From Acidimicrobiales bacterium (lineage in GTDB: Bacteria > Actinomycetota > Acidimicrobiia > Acidimicrobiales > Iamiaceae), in assembly GCA_020439505.1 (NCBI GenBank), contig JAGQSO010000001.1, positions 62,001 through 126,000 on the forward strand: a DNA stretch of 64,000 nucleotides, in the 5' to 3' direction. This document shows positions 24,962 to 33,189 of the stretch, piece by piece. The notes beneath the pieces were generated by a model. It searched no databases. It was not told the origin of the DNA and saw nothing but the letters and a program-made list of their open reading frames with translations. The position numbers were made by a program, and so were the translations under genes. How positions within the stretch are numbered: the stretch's first letter is position 1; each line of letters opens with the position of its first letter.

Positions 24962-26587
24962 TCAGCGCGGCAGGTGCTTGGCGGCCTTGAGGATCGAGGT
25001 GAAACGCTTGGCGAAGCCCGCGGCGTCGTCCCCGGCGCTCATGACCTTGTCGGCCAGGGGCGAGCGAACGGCGATGGTCTGGGGTTCGGTGTACTTGAGC
25101 AGGCCTTCGCGTCCGTGACGACGGCCGACGCCCGACGTCTTCATGCCGCCCATGGGGGCGTCGATGGAGGCCCAACCGGAGGAGTAGCCGTCGTTCACGT
25201 TCACCGTTCCCGACATCAGCCGGGCGGCGATGGCCTTGCCCTTCTTGACGTCGCCGCAAAGGACGCTGGAGTTGAGGCCGTAGTCGGTGTCGTTGGCCAA
25301 CTCGATGGCCTCGTCGACCGACTGGACGGGATAGATCGACACCAGGGGGCCGAACGTCTCTTCCCGGTGGACGGTCATCTCCGGGGTCACCTCGGCCAGA
25401 ACGGTCGGCTCGTGGAAGAACGGTCCGAGATCGGGGCGGGGATTGCCGCCGGCGACCACCCGGGCGCCCTTGGCGACGGCGTCGTCGATGTGCTCGCGCA
25501 TCTTGTCGAGCTGGGCCTTGGAGGCCAGGGCACCCACCTCAGGGCCGTACTCCTGCTGCGCGCCCAGGGTGAGGGCGTTCACCCTGGCCGCCATCCGGTT
25601 CGTGAAGGCCGAAGCGATCGTCTGGTCCACGTAGATCCGCTCGATCGAGATGCAGAGCTGACCGGTGTTGGCGAAACAACCCATGGTGGCGGTCTCCACC
25701 GCCCGGTCGAGTTCGACGTCGGAGGTGACGATCATCGGGTTCTTCCCGCCGAGTTCGGCCGAGAAGCCCACCAGACGCCGGGCCGCCTGTTGGGCGATGG
25801 CCCGGCCGGTCTCGGTGGAACCGGTGAACATCACGTAGTCGGCGTTGTCGATGATGGCTGACCCGACCTCGGTTCCGGGGCCGGTGACGATCTGCACCAG
25901 ACCCTCGGGAAGCCCGGCCTCCTGGAGCAACTCGAAGGCCCGCAGAGCGGTGAAGGGCGTCTGGGAGTCCGGCTTGATGACGATGCCGTTGCCGGCCACC
26001 AGGGCGGCGAGGGCGTCGGAGGTGGACAGGACCAGGGGGTAGTTCCAGGGCGAGATCACACCGACGATCCCCTTGGGGACGTGGTGTTCCTTGGTGTTGA
26101 TGAGCCCGGGCATGGCGGTGAGCCGCGGCGTCGGGCGCAGGGCACGCGGGGCCAGACGGGCGTAGTACCGGGCGGTGATCGCCTGGTCCATGATCTCTTC
26201 GAAGGCCCACACCCGGGCCTTGCCGTTCTCGGCCTGGATCAGGTCCAGCAGTTCGTCCTGGTGGTCGAGGACCAGGTCGTGGTAGCGCAGCAGCACCGCG
26301 GCACGGTCCTTGACCGGGGTCAGTGCCCAACGGCGCTGCACCCGGCGGCATTCGGCCATCGCCGCTTGGACATCGGCGGCGGTACCCAGGGGTACTTCTC
26401 CGATCACCTCGCCGGTCAGGGGAGAGGTGATCGCCTTGCGCTCCCGACCCTCCGCGACGGCGATGCGTCGCGCCAGCCGGTCGGTCTCCATGCGGCCGGG
26501 GCGGAGGCCGCCAGGTCGGGTGGTGTCGGAAGCTGGCGTGGCACCTAGGTCATTGGAGGCGGGTGCGGTGGTGTCGGTGGCGCTCAT
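24962..26587 (-). CDS. Aldehyde dehydrogenase, succinate-semialdehyde dehydrogenase type
   Basis: A 541-residue NAD(P)-dependent aldehyde dehydrogenase. Visible are ISPWNYPLVL, VIKPDSQTPFTA, FTGSTETGRAIA (cofactor binding), the general base in SAELGGKNPMIV and the catalytic Cys in GQLCISIERIYV. Late NVNDGYSSGWASIDAPMGGMKTSGVGRRHG resembles GabD2-type enzymes that oxidise succinate semialdehyde to succinate; other aldehydes are possible. The start is uncertain: I take the ATG at 26587, but a TTG 18 codons upstream keeps the frame open. The first ~35 residues are a poorly conserved Ala/Thr-rich stretch. Confidence 0.88.
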   Translation of the reverse strand: MSATDTTAPASNDLGATPASDTTRPGGLRPGRMETDRLARRIAVAEGRERKAITSPLTGEVIGEVPLGTAADVQAAMAECRRVQRRWALTPVKDRAAVLLRYHDLVLDHQDELLDLIQAENGKARVWAFEEIMDQAITARYYARLAPRALRPTPRLTAMPGLINTKEHHVPKGIVGVISPWNYPLVLSTSDALAALVAGNGIVIKPDSQTPFTALRAFELLQEAGLPEGLVQIVTGPGTEVGSAIIDNADYVMFTGSTETGRAIAQQAARRLVGFSAELGGKNPMIVTSDVELDRAVETATMGCFANTGQLCISIERIYVDQTIASAFTNRMAARVNALTLGAQQEYGPEVGALASKAQLDKMREHIDDAVAKGARVVAGGNPRPDLGPFFHEPTVLAEVTPEMTVHREETFGPLVSIYPVQSVDEAIELANDTDYGLNSSVLCGDVKKGKAIAARLMSGTVNVNDGYSSGWASIDAPMGGMKTSGVGRRHGREGLLKYTEPQTIAVRSPLADKVMSAGDDAAGFAKRFTSILKAAKHLPR

Positions 26588-26843
26588 GGAGGATCCGATC
26601 GGGCTGGTCGCCCCTGGTGAAGGCGAGGGAACGGTGGACAACGGTAACGCTCAGGGAACGTGATCGACAGGTGCGGTCGATGGCGGGTTGCAGTTGCGAA
26701 CCAAGGCTGAAACTCCGCTGACTACCCCAGCACCTACCGGTCGGCTCTCCCGCGGGGTGCCTCGGTGGTCGATCGGCTCACCTCGACGGGCCAACTAACT
26801 TTGCCGGTCCGGGGGCCGGGTCGTCGTTAGGGAAGAGCTGAAG

Positions 26844-28217
26844 ATGTTTCCGTTCTGGGAAAAGGTGGTGGCTCCGATTCTGGAGCTGGCCGAGGTCAAG
26901 CGTCTGGTGGAGATCGGGGCGTTGAGGGGTGAGAACACCCGTCAGATCCTCGACACCGTCGGTCCCGAGGCAGAGCTGCACGTGATCGACCCGGTGCCTG
27001 ACTTCGATCCCGAGGAGCACGCCACCGAGTTCGGTGGCCAGTACATCTTCCACCGGGATCTGAGCGTCAACGTGCTGGGTGGGCTGGGTGCGATGGACGC
27101 CGCGCTGGTCGACGGCGACCACAACTGGTACACGGTCTACAACGAGTGCCGACTCCTGGCCGAGGCGGCCAGGGGGGACGGTGCACCGCTGCCGGTGATG
27201 ATCTTCCACGACGTGGCCTGGCCCTACGGCCGCCGGGACCTCTACTACAACCCTGACGACGTCCCCGAGACCTACCGCCAGCCCTGGGCGCACCGGGGGA
27301 TGCTCCCGGGGGTGTCCGAGTTGGTGCACGAGCACGGACTCAACCCGACCATGGCCAACGCCCTCACCGAGGGAGGGCCGCGCAACGGGGTCATGACCGG
27401 CGTCGACGACTTCGTGGCCGAGCATCCCGAGCCGCTCCGGGTGCTGGTGTTGCCCATCTACTTCGGCCTGGCCATCGTGGTGGCCGAGGAACGCCTGGCC
27501 CGGCAGCCGGAGCTGGCCAAGTTCCTCGACTGGCTGGAGGGGGCCGAGGGTCGGGCGATGCTGTTGGAGCTGGCCGAGACCATGCGGATCCAGGCGATGC
27601 TGTTCCAGCACCGCATCTACTTCCAGAACGAGGCGGAGCTCGAGCACGTGGCCCGCCGGTACATGGATTCGCTCAAGCGGGAACTGGTGGCCGAGCTGTC
27701 GTCCCCCCGACGTGCCGACCTCAACGCGCTCCACGACGGGCTGGAGATCATGAGGGCCGAACACCTTCGCGGCCATGTCGTCACCGCCGGAGTCGGGCCG
27801 GGGGCGTCACCCGCCCTGGTTCGAGCGCACCTCGACGCCTACAAACAACACGGTCGGCTCGTCTACGCCATCGACCGCTTCACCGACACGCCGCTGGAGC
27901 AGGTCCGCAAGAACCTCCAACACTGCGGTCTGCTCGACGCGCGGGTCCATCTGGTCGAGGGTGATCCCAACCTGACCCTGGCGGATCCGCCGGTGGACCG
28001 GGTGGCGATGCTGAGCGTGGGAGCGATGCCGGCCGCCGACGTGCGCACGGTCCTGGACCGGCTGGCGCCACGGCTGGCCCCCCAGGCCGTGATCCAGGTG
28101 GAACGGGCCGCGGACCCCGCGGTGAGGGCGGTCCTCGACGAGTTCCGCCAGGCCCACGGCCTCACCGGACCCGAGACCGTCATCGCCGACACCTCGGTCA
28201 GGTGGCGTTGGAAGTAA
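26844..28217 (+). CDS. Two-domain methyltransferase-like protein (Methyltransf_24 plus degenerate TylF-like)
   Basis: A 457-residue protein. The N-terminal half has a SAM-fold glycine region RLVEIGALRGENTRQIL (20-36), an acidic HVIDP strand end, VDGDHNWYTVYNE (89-101) and MIFHDVAWPYGRRD (119-132), typical of Methyltransf_24. A helical linker (about 225-290) leads to a C-terminal part laid out like TylF O-methyltransferases (GHVVTAGVGPGAS, VRKNLQHCGLLDARVHLVEGD, final W). In that part the metal-binding Asp motifs of TylF appear replaced (MLSVGAMP, QVERAAD). Substrate unknown. GGGAAGAG lies before the ATG. The 256-bp gap upstream holds no gene I can support. Confidence 0.75.
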   Translation: MFPFWEKVVAPILELAEVKRLVEIGALRGENTRQILDTVGPEAELHVIDPVPDFDPEEHATEFGGQYIFHRDLSVNVLGGLGAMDAALVDGDHNWYTVYNECRLLAEAARGDGAPLPVMIFHDVAWPYGRRDLYYNPDDVPETYRQPWAHRGMLPGVSELVHEHGLNPTMANALTEGGPRNGVMTGVDDFVAEHPEPLRVLVLPIYFGLAIVVAEERLARQPELAKFLDWLEGAEGRAMLLELAETMRIQAMLFQHRIYFQNEAELEHVARRYMDSLKRELVAELSSPRRADLNALHDGLEIMRAEHLRGHVVTAGVGPGASPALVRAHLDAYKQHGRLVYAIDRFTDTPLEQVRKNLQHCGLLDARVHLVEGDPNLTLADPPVDRVAMLSVGAMPAADVRTVLDRLAPRLAPQAVIQVERAADPAVRAVLDEFRQAHGLTGPETVIADTSVRWRWK

Positions 28218-28249
28218 GCAGACGAGCGGGCAGGCGAGCCGATTGCCGC

Positions 28250-28255
28250 TACCTT
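28250..28255 (+). promoter_or_regulatory. Leaderless -10 candidate (TACCTT) for the SnoaL-like gene
   Basis: TACCTT ends 7 nt before the ATG at 28263. Confidence 0.5.
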
Positions 28256-28262
28256 GCCGGTC

Positions 28263-28646
28263 ATGGCCGATCCTGAACTGATCCGAAAGACCATCGCCGA
28301 CTACGTGGCCCGTTTCCGTGACGACCGCGACGGTTGGCTGGCCCTCTGGGCCGCTGACGCCACGATGGAGGACCCGGTCGGTTCTCCGGTCCGTCACGGG
28401 ATCGACTCGATCGCCGAGTTCTACGACCAGAGCCAGGCATCGGCTGACAGCGTGGAACTGCGGGCCGACGGTCCGGTGATCGTGCTGGGCAACGAGGCGT
28501 CGTTCCGGTTCTTCGCCCGGCCGACTCTCGGCGGTGTCGCCTTCAGCCTGCCCGCCATCGACGTCATGACCTTCGATGACGACGCTCGGATCACCAGCCA
28601 GCGGGCCTTCGTGGACTTCGCCATGCTGGCCCCGGCCGAGGACTGA
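28263..28646 (+). CDS. SnoaL/NTF2-like protein (ketosteroid-isomerase fold)
   Basis: A 127-residue protein of the cone-shaped NTF2-like fold. It reads ADYVARFRDDRDGWLALWAADATMEDPVGSP near the start, the usual helix-turn-Asp/Pro segment, and ends IDVMTFDDDARITSQRAFVDF. Members include delta-5-3-ketosteroid isomerases and polyketide cyclases. The acyl-CoA dehydrogenase starting 16 nt downstream suggests a shared lipid or steroid-type catabolic role, but substrate cannot be read from sequence. Confidence 0.82.
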   Translation: MADPELIRKTIADYVARFRDDRDGWLALWAADATMEDPVGSPVRHGIDSIAEFYDQSQASADSVELRADGPVIVLGNEASFRFFARPTLGGVAFSLPAIDVMTFDDDARITSQRAFVDFAMLAPAED

Positions 28647-28662
28647 GGGGTTCGAGGGCTCG

Positions 28663-29883
28663 ATGACCGTCACCGAACAGCCGGGGGAAACGGTTCCCGA
28701 GGTGCTGGCCGAACGGATCGACCTGCTGCTGAGCGGGTCGAATCCCTCCGTCACCGACGCGGTGGAGTTCCGAGGACGCCAGTACGACCTCGGGCTGGCC
28801 TGGGTTCACTTCCCCGAAGGATGGGGTGGGCTTGGTCTGGCCCCCAGCCACCAGAAGACGGTCGACGCCGCCCTTCGCCGCGCCGGGGCACCGTCGCCCG
28901 ATGCCCGCCACTTCTTCGGGTTGACGATGGCGGGTCCGACGGTGGTCACCCACGGTGACGACGAGCTTCGCCAGCGGTTGCTCCGGCCGATGTTCACGGG
29001 TGAGGACGCCTGGTGTCAGCTCTTCAGCGAGCCGGGAGCGGGATCGGACCTGGCGGGGCTGGGTTGTCGGGCGGTCCGCGACGGCGACGAATGGGTGATC
29101 ACCGGCCAGAAGGTCTGGAACACCCTCGCCCACCTTGCCGACCGGGGGATGCTCGTCGCCCGGACCGATCCCGATGCACCCAAGCACAAGGGTCTCACCT
29201 ACTTCGCTCTGGACATGCACGCGGCCGGGGTCGAGGTACGGCCCCTCCGCCAGATAACCGGGGAAGCCGAGTTCAACGAGGTGTACCTGACCGAGGTGCG
29301 GGTTCCCGATTCGGACCGCATCGGTGACGTCGGTGAGGGCTGGCGGGTCTCGATGACCACCCTGTCCAACGAGCGGACGACGATCGGTGGGGGTGGAGGG
29401 GTGCCGGCCCGAGGCTCGGGGGCGATCGCTGAGGCGGTGCGGATCTTCCAGCACGAACCGAACGTGGACCGCGGCCCGGTGGCCCGGGACCGGCTGACCG
29501 ACCTTTGGATCAGGGCCGAGGTGCTTCGGCTGACCAACATCCGGGCCTCCCAGAACCGCAAGGCGGGCAACCCCGGTCCCGAAGGCTCGATCGCCAAGCT
29601 CATGTTCGCCGAGGTGAACAAGGACATCTACGAGCTGTGCGCGGATCTGCTCGGTCCCGCGGCCACCATCGGGGCCGACTACGAGATGCGCCGGTCCGAG
29701 AACCTCGGCCTGGTGGGCCCGCCCGGATCATCCCGCAAGATGTTCCTGCGGGCCAGGGCCAATTCGATCGAGGGCGGCACCAGCGAGATCCAGCGCAACA
29801 TCATCGGTGAACGGGTGCTGGGCTTGCCGGGCGAGCCGCGCACCGACAAGGACCTCCCCTGGAAGGACGTCCCCAGGAGCTGA
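28663..29883 (+). CDS. Acyl-CoA dehydrogenase family protein
   Basis: A 406-residue flavoenzyme that would introduce a double bond into an acyl-CoA and pass electrons to an electron-transfer flavoprotein. Motifs are CQLFSEPGAGSDLA (FAD/substrate loop), WVITGQKVWNTLAH, NEVYLTEVRVPD, GEGWRVSMTTLSNERTTIGG and the C-terminal ANSIEGGTSEIQRNIIGERVLGLP signature. It belongs to the FadE class common in actinobacteria. Start at ATG 28663; no clear ribosome site, but it is 16 nt after the SnoaL-like stop, so the two probably share a transcript. Confidence 0.92.
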   Translation: MTVTEQPGETVPEVLAERIDLLLSGSNPSVTDAVEFRGRQYDLGLAWVHFPEGWGGLGLAPSHQKTVDAALRRAGAPSPDARHFFGLTMAGPTVVTHGDDELRQRLLRPMFTGEDAWCQLFSEPGAGSDLAGLGCRAVRDGDEWVITGQKVWNTLAHLADRGMLVARTDPDAPKHKGLTYFALDMHAAGVEVRPLRQITGEAEFNEVYLTEVRVPDSDRIGDVGEGWRVSMTTLSNERTTIGGGGGVPARGSGAIAEAVRIFQHEPNVDRGPVARDRLTDLWIRAEVLRLTNIRASQNRKAGNPGPEGSIAKLMFAEVNKDIYELCADLLGPAATIGADYEMRRSENLGLVGPPGSSRKMFLRARANSIEGGTSEIQRNIIGERVLGLPGEPRTDKDLPWKDVPRS

Positions 29884-29900
29884 CCCTCCGAGCTGCCTGG

Positions 29901-30683
29901 TCAGCCGGCCCCGATGGACCGCTGGTGTTGGCCGATCCCCCGCTGGCCGAGGCCCGCCATGTCGGCCGCCCGGCGACCGCTCTGCCAACCGGCCCCCGAG
30001 GTGGCGGTCGAACGGGTGGAGCGGGTGCGGGGGAACTCCTGGCGCAGCGCCCGGTCCACCGCCGCATCCCTCCCGGCCAGAACCACCGAGACGCTGTCAC
30101 CCGACTGCGCTTCGGCCTCGGCCTCGGCCCGCGCCGCGCGGCTCGCCTCGTGGAGCCGGTGACCGACCCGGGAGGCGAAGGCCAGCAGGAAGGCGTGGCG
30201 GAATCGGCGGGCGGTGTCGCCCGGTGGCACCGGTGCCGCCAACATCGCCCTGGTGGCCTGGACCGACAGGCTGGTGTAGAGCGTCTCGACCATCGTCAGG
30301 TCAGAGGGATGGCCGAAGACCTGGCAGGTCTTCGATCCGCCGGCACCGTCTCCGAGGAACACGGTTCGGCAGCTGTTGGCGGCGGCCACCGAACCCAGCA
30401 GCGTCCGCTTGGCGCTGGCGTAAGGGGCGTCAACCGTGAAGCGTCGGGAGGTCACCGCCTCCGCCGTGGTGCCGCGGTCTCGGGAGCGGATCATGGCATC
30501 GGAGATGGAGTGGCGGGCCATCAGCTCCTGGGCCTTGGCCATCAGGGCGTCGGCCTCGTCGGGGAACTCGGTTCGCTCCGCCTTGGCCAGGAGGGCACGG
30601 ACGCGGTCGAGCAACTGATCGGACCGCGGCGGTGGCGCCACGGCGGGGTCGGAAAGGTCGGAACTGGAATCGGAGGGGGTCAT
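29901..30683 (-). CDS. DUF2786 domain protein
   Basis: A 260-residue soluble protein. The N-terminal domain DRVRALLAKAERTEFPDEADALMAKAQELMARHSI (about residues 26-60) is the DUF2786 signature; the following region (SRRFTVDAPYASAKRTLLGSVAAANSCRTVFLGD) is a second conserved part of this actinobacterial family. The C-terminal third is Ala/Arg-rich and low complexity. Function is unknown. It converges with the acyl-CoA dehydrogenase and diverges from the GGDEF-EAL gene. Confidence 0.8.
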   Translation of the reverse strand: MTPSDSSSDLSDPAVAPPPRSDQLLDRVRALLAKAERTEFPDEADALMAKAQELMARHSISDAMIRSRDRGTTAEAVTSRRFTVDAPYASAKRTLLGSVAAANSCRTVFLGDGAGGSKTCQVFGHPSDLTMVETLYTSLSVQATRAMLAAPVPPGDTARRFRHAFLLAFASRVGHRLHEASRAARAEAEAEAQSGDSVSVVLAGRDAAVDRALRQEFPRTRSTRSTATSGAGWQSGRRAADMAGLGQRGIGQHQRSIGAG

Positions 30684-30755
30684 GGAGTGTCCTGACGGAT
30701 GGGGCCGTAGCGGCCCCGGCGGTGCATCCGGGGAGGTTGGACCAGCATCGCACGG

Positions 30756-30783
30756 ACCGGTGACAGCGAACCGGTGACAGCGG
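30756..30783. repeat. Tandem 14-bp direct repeat upstream of the GGDEF-EAL gene
   Basis: Two adjacent copies of ACCGGTGACAGCG plus one purine lie in the divergent gap between the DUF2786 and GGDEF-EAL genes. This is a possible binding site for a regulator. Confidence 0.45.
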
Positions 30784-30873
30784 ACCGGGAGAGGTCGCTC
30801 GATCCGTGACTTTCCCGGTGCACTCAGCGGTCAACGGGTCTACTCTGCAAGTACCTTCAGGGGAAGGGGCGCC

Positions 30874-33174
30874 ATGGACCAGCCGACTCACCGCAAGGGT
30901 GACGGAACCGGTCCGGCCCCCGCGCCCATCTCCGGGATCGACAGCGCCGATGAGCCCGTCGTGTTGAGTGGCGAGGCGTTCCGGTCGATGTTCGACTACC
31001 TCCAGGAAGCCATCTTGTGCCTCGACGGAGTGGCTCGCATCACCTTCGTCAGCAGCGGCATCCGCCAACTGCTCGGGTACGACCCCGACTCCCTGGTGGG
31101 TCGCTCGGCCTTCGAGCTCATCCATCCCGAGGACCTCTCGGATGTGGCGGCAGGTTTGGAACGTTGGGGTGGCCGAACCGGAGCACCGCTGGGTCACCAC
31201 ATCCGGGTCCGCGACGCCGGCGACGGGTGGGTGAACGTCTGCTACGACACCCAGGTCGGCGTGGACCTCGGGGTGCTCGGAAGCCTGATCATCACGCTCT
31301 ATGAGGAATCGGCCCGCAGCGACGAGGTCCGACAGCTCCGGCACCAGGTCCTGGTGGAGGACCGGCTGGCCCGACTGGCGGCCGTGGTCCTCAACACCCC
31401 CACCGAGGGTTTCGACGACGCACTGACCCATGCCATGCGCGAGCTCGGGAGCCTCGACTGGGTAGGGAGGGTGTCGGTCTGGGTGGTCGACGATCAGGAC
31501 CCGGGCCGCCTTTCGAGGCGGGCCACCTGGGCCGCTCCCGGCGCTGCACCCCAGCGTGACCTGGCCCGGAGCGTGAGCGTGGAGAGCTGGCCGTGGTTGG
31601 GCCGAATGATGGATGGAAGGGAACTTCGCGTCGACCGGGCCACCGCGTCCTCCCAGCTCGACGACGGGGAACACCAGATGTTCTCGGACCTCGGTCTGTC
31701 ATCGGTGCTGGGGGTGCCGCTGCGGCTGGACGACACCTCCGTCGGGTTTCTCCTGTTGGAGTCGGTGAGCGGTGACATCGCGCATGAGACCGTCACCACC
31801 AAGGCCGCCCGGGCCGCCGCCACCTTCCTGGCCGGAGCGTTGCGGCGCAACGCGGCCGAGCGGAAGCTGGCCGAGCAGGCCCGGACCGACAGGGTCACCG
31901 GCCTGCGGAACCGGTGGGCGTTCGACGAGGACCTGAGGTCCGCTCTCGTCGACGTCTCCGACGGCCGCAGCCCCGGATTCGGACTGGCCCTGGTCGATCT
32001 GGATCGGTTCAAACTGATCAACGACACCCTGGGCCATGCCGCCGGTGATCAGTTGCTCAAGAAGGTGGCGGACCGACTCGGCGGGGCAGCCGATGAGGAG
32101 ACCGTGCTCGGTCGGCTGGGCGGTGACGAGTTGCTGGTGCTGTTCGACCGCTGCCCGACCGCGGGTGAGTTGGGGAAGCGGGCCGACCTCCTGCTCGAGA
32201 CACTGCAGGCCCCGTTCGAGGTGGAGGGGCACGCCGTGGTCGTGACCGCCAGCGTGGGCTTGGTCCACGTCGACGACTCCGCGGTCGGACCGGGTGAGCT
32301 GCTCCGCCGAGCCGATGTCGCCATGTACCGGGCCAAAGCGCTGGGCGGTCACGCGCTGGAGTTGGACCGACCAGACGCCCGATCCGACGACAGCGCCAAC
32401 CTTCGTCGGGAAGCGGAGCTGCGCGATGCACTGCGCCGGCGGCTGCTCGAGGTCCATTACCAGGGGGAGTGGGACATCGAAACCGGCCGCCTCGTCGGGG
32501 CCGAGGCCCTGGTCCGGTGGCCGCACCCGACCGACGGCTTGTTGACGGCTGCTCAGTTCGTGCCGTTGGCGGAGGAGCGGGGCCTGGTCACCGAGCTCGG
32601 GTGGATGGTCCTGCGCGAGGCCTGTCGACAAGCCCTTCCGTGGGCCCAGGCGATGGGTCCGGGGAACTTCATACTGAGGGTGAACGTCGCGGCTGACCAG
32701 TTGCGCCATGACGGTTTCGTGGAACGGGTGTTGACCACACTGCGCGAGGTGCGGTTCCCGGCCAAGAGCCTCTGCCTCGAACTGACCGAGAGCACCCTGC
32801 TCGCCGATCCCAACGGATCGTCGGCCCTGTTCGCGCGGCTGCGCGACGAGGGGGTGGGCCTGGCGATCGACGACTTCGGGACCGGGTATTCCTCGATGCT
32901 CCAGTTGAAGCGGCTTCCGCTCAGCTCGCTCAAGATCGACAGGAGCTTCGTGAGCGGTCTACCCGAGACCCCGATCGACCGGGCGGTCGTCAGCGCCGCG
33001 GTGCATCTGGCCAACGCGTTGGAGGTCGACGTGACGGCGGAGGGCGTGGAGACCGCCGACCAGATGTCGACTCTGATCGACCTGGGGTGTACCCGGGCCC
33101 AGGGCTATCTGCTCAGCCGACCCGAGTCGCCCAAGGTGTTCAACCGTCGCCTGGCTTCGCTCCTCGCGTCCTAG
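30874..33174 (+). CDS. PAS-GAF-GGDEF-EAL cyclic-di-GMP regulator
   Basis: A 766-residue cytosolic protein. In order: PAS (about 34-145), GAF-like sensor (about 165-325), GGDEF (about 335-495) and EAL (about 510-760). The GGDEF signature reads RLGGDELLVLF, with Leu in place of Phe at the fifth position, so cyclase activity is uncertain. No RxxD inhibitory site is seen. The EAL part looks complete: EALVRW, NVAADQL, LELTES, IDDFGTGYSS, LKIDRSFV, AEGVET and QGYLLSRP, predicting phosphodiesterase activity. A purine-rich site AGGGGAAGGGG precedes the ATG, and TACTCT 26 nt upstream may be its -10. No transmembrane segment. Confidence 0.93.
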   Translation: MDQPTHRKGDGTGPAPAPISGIDSADEPVVLSGEAFRSMFDYLQEAILCLDGVARITFVSSGIRQLLGYDPDSLVGRSAFELIHPEDLSDVAAGLERWGGRTGAPLGHHIRVRDAGDGWVNVCYDTQVGVDLGVLGSLIITLYEESARSDEVRQLRHQVLVEDRLARLAAVVLNTPTEGFDDALTHAMRELGSLDWVGRVSVWVVDDQDPGRLSRRATWAAPGAAPQRDLARSVSVESWPWLGRMMDGRELRVDRATASSQLDDGEHQMFSDLGLSSVLGVPLRLDDTSVGFLLLESVSGDIAHETVTTKAARAAATFLAGALRRNAAERKLAEQARTDRVTGLRNRWAFDEDLRSALVDVSDGRSPGFGLALVDLDRFKLINDTLGHAAGDQLLKKVADRLGGAADEETVLGRLGGDELLVLFDRCPTAGELGKRADLLLETLQAPFEVEGHAVVVTASVGLVHVDDSAVGPGELLRRADVAMYRAKALGGHALELDRPDARSDDSANLRREAELRDALRRRLLEVHYQGEWDIETGRLVGAEALVRWPHPTDGLLTAAQFVPLAEERGLVTELGWMVLREACRQALPWAQAMGPGNFILRVNVAADQLRHDGFVERVLTTLREVRFPAKSLCLELTESTLLADPNGSSALFARLRDEGVGLAIDDFGTGYSSMLQLKRLPLSSLKIDRSFVSGLPETPIDRAVVSAAVHLANALEVDVTAEGVETADQMSTLIDLGCTRAQGYLLSRPESPKVFNRRLASLLAS

Positions 33175-33189
33175 GACTCTGTCCCGCGT

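Noticed and set aside
26642-26843. tRNA or known riboswitch in the gap before the two-domain methyltransferase
   Set aside because: No cloverleaf or recognised riboswitch core; only a weak resemblance to the intergenic repeat.
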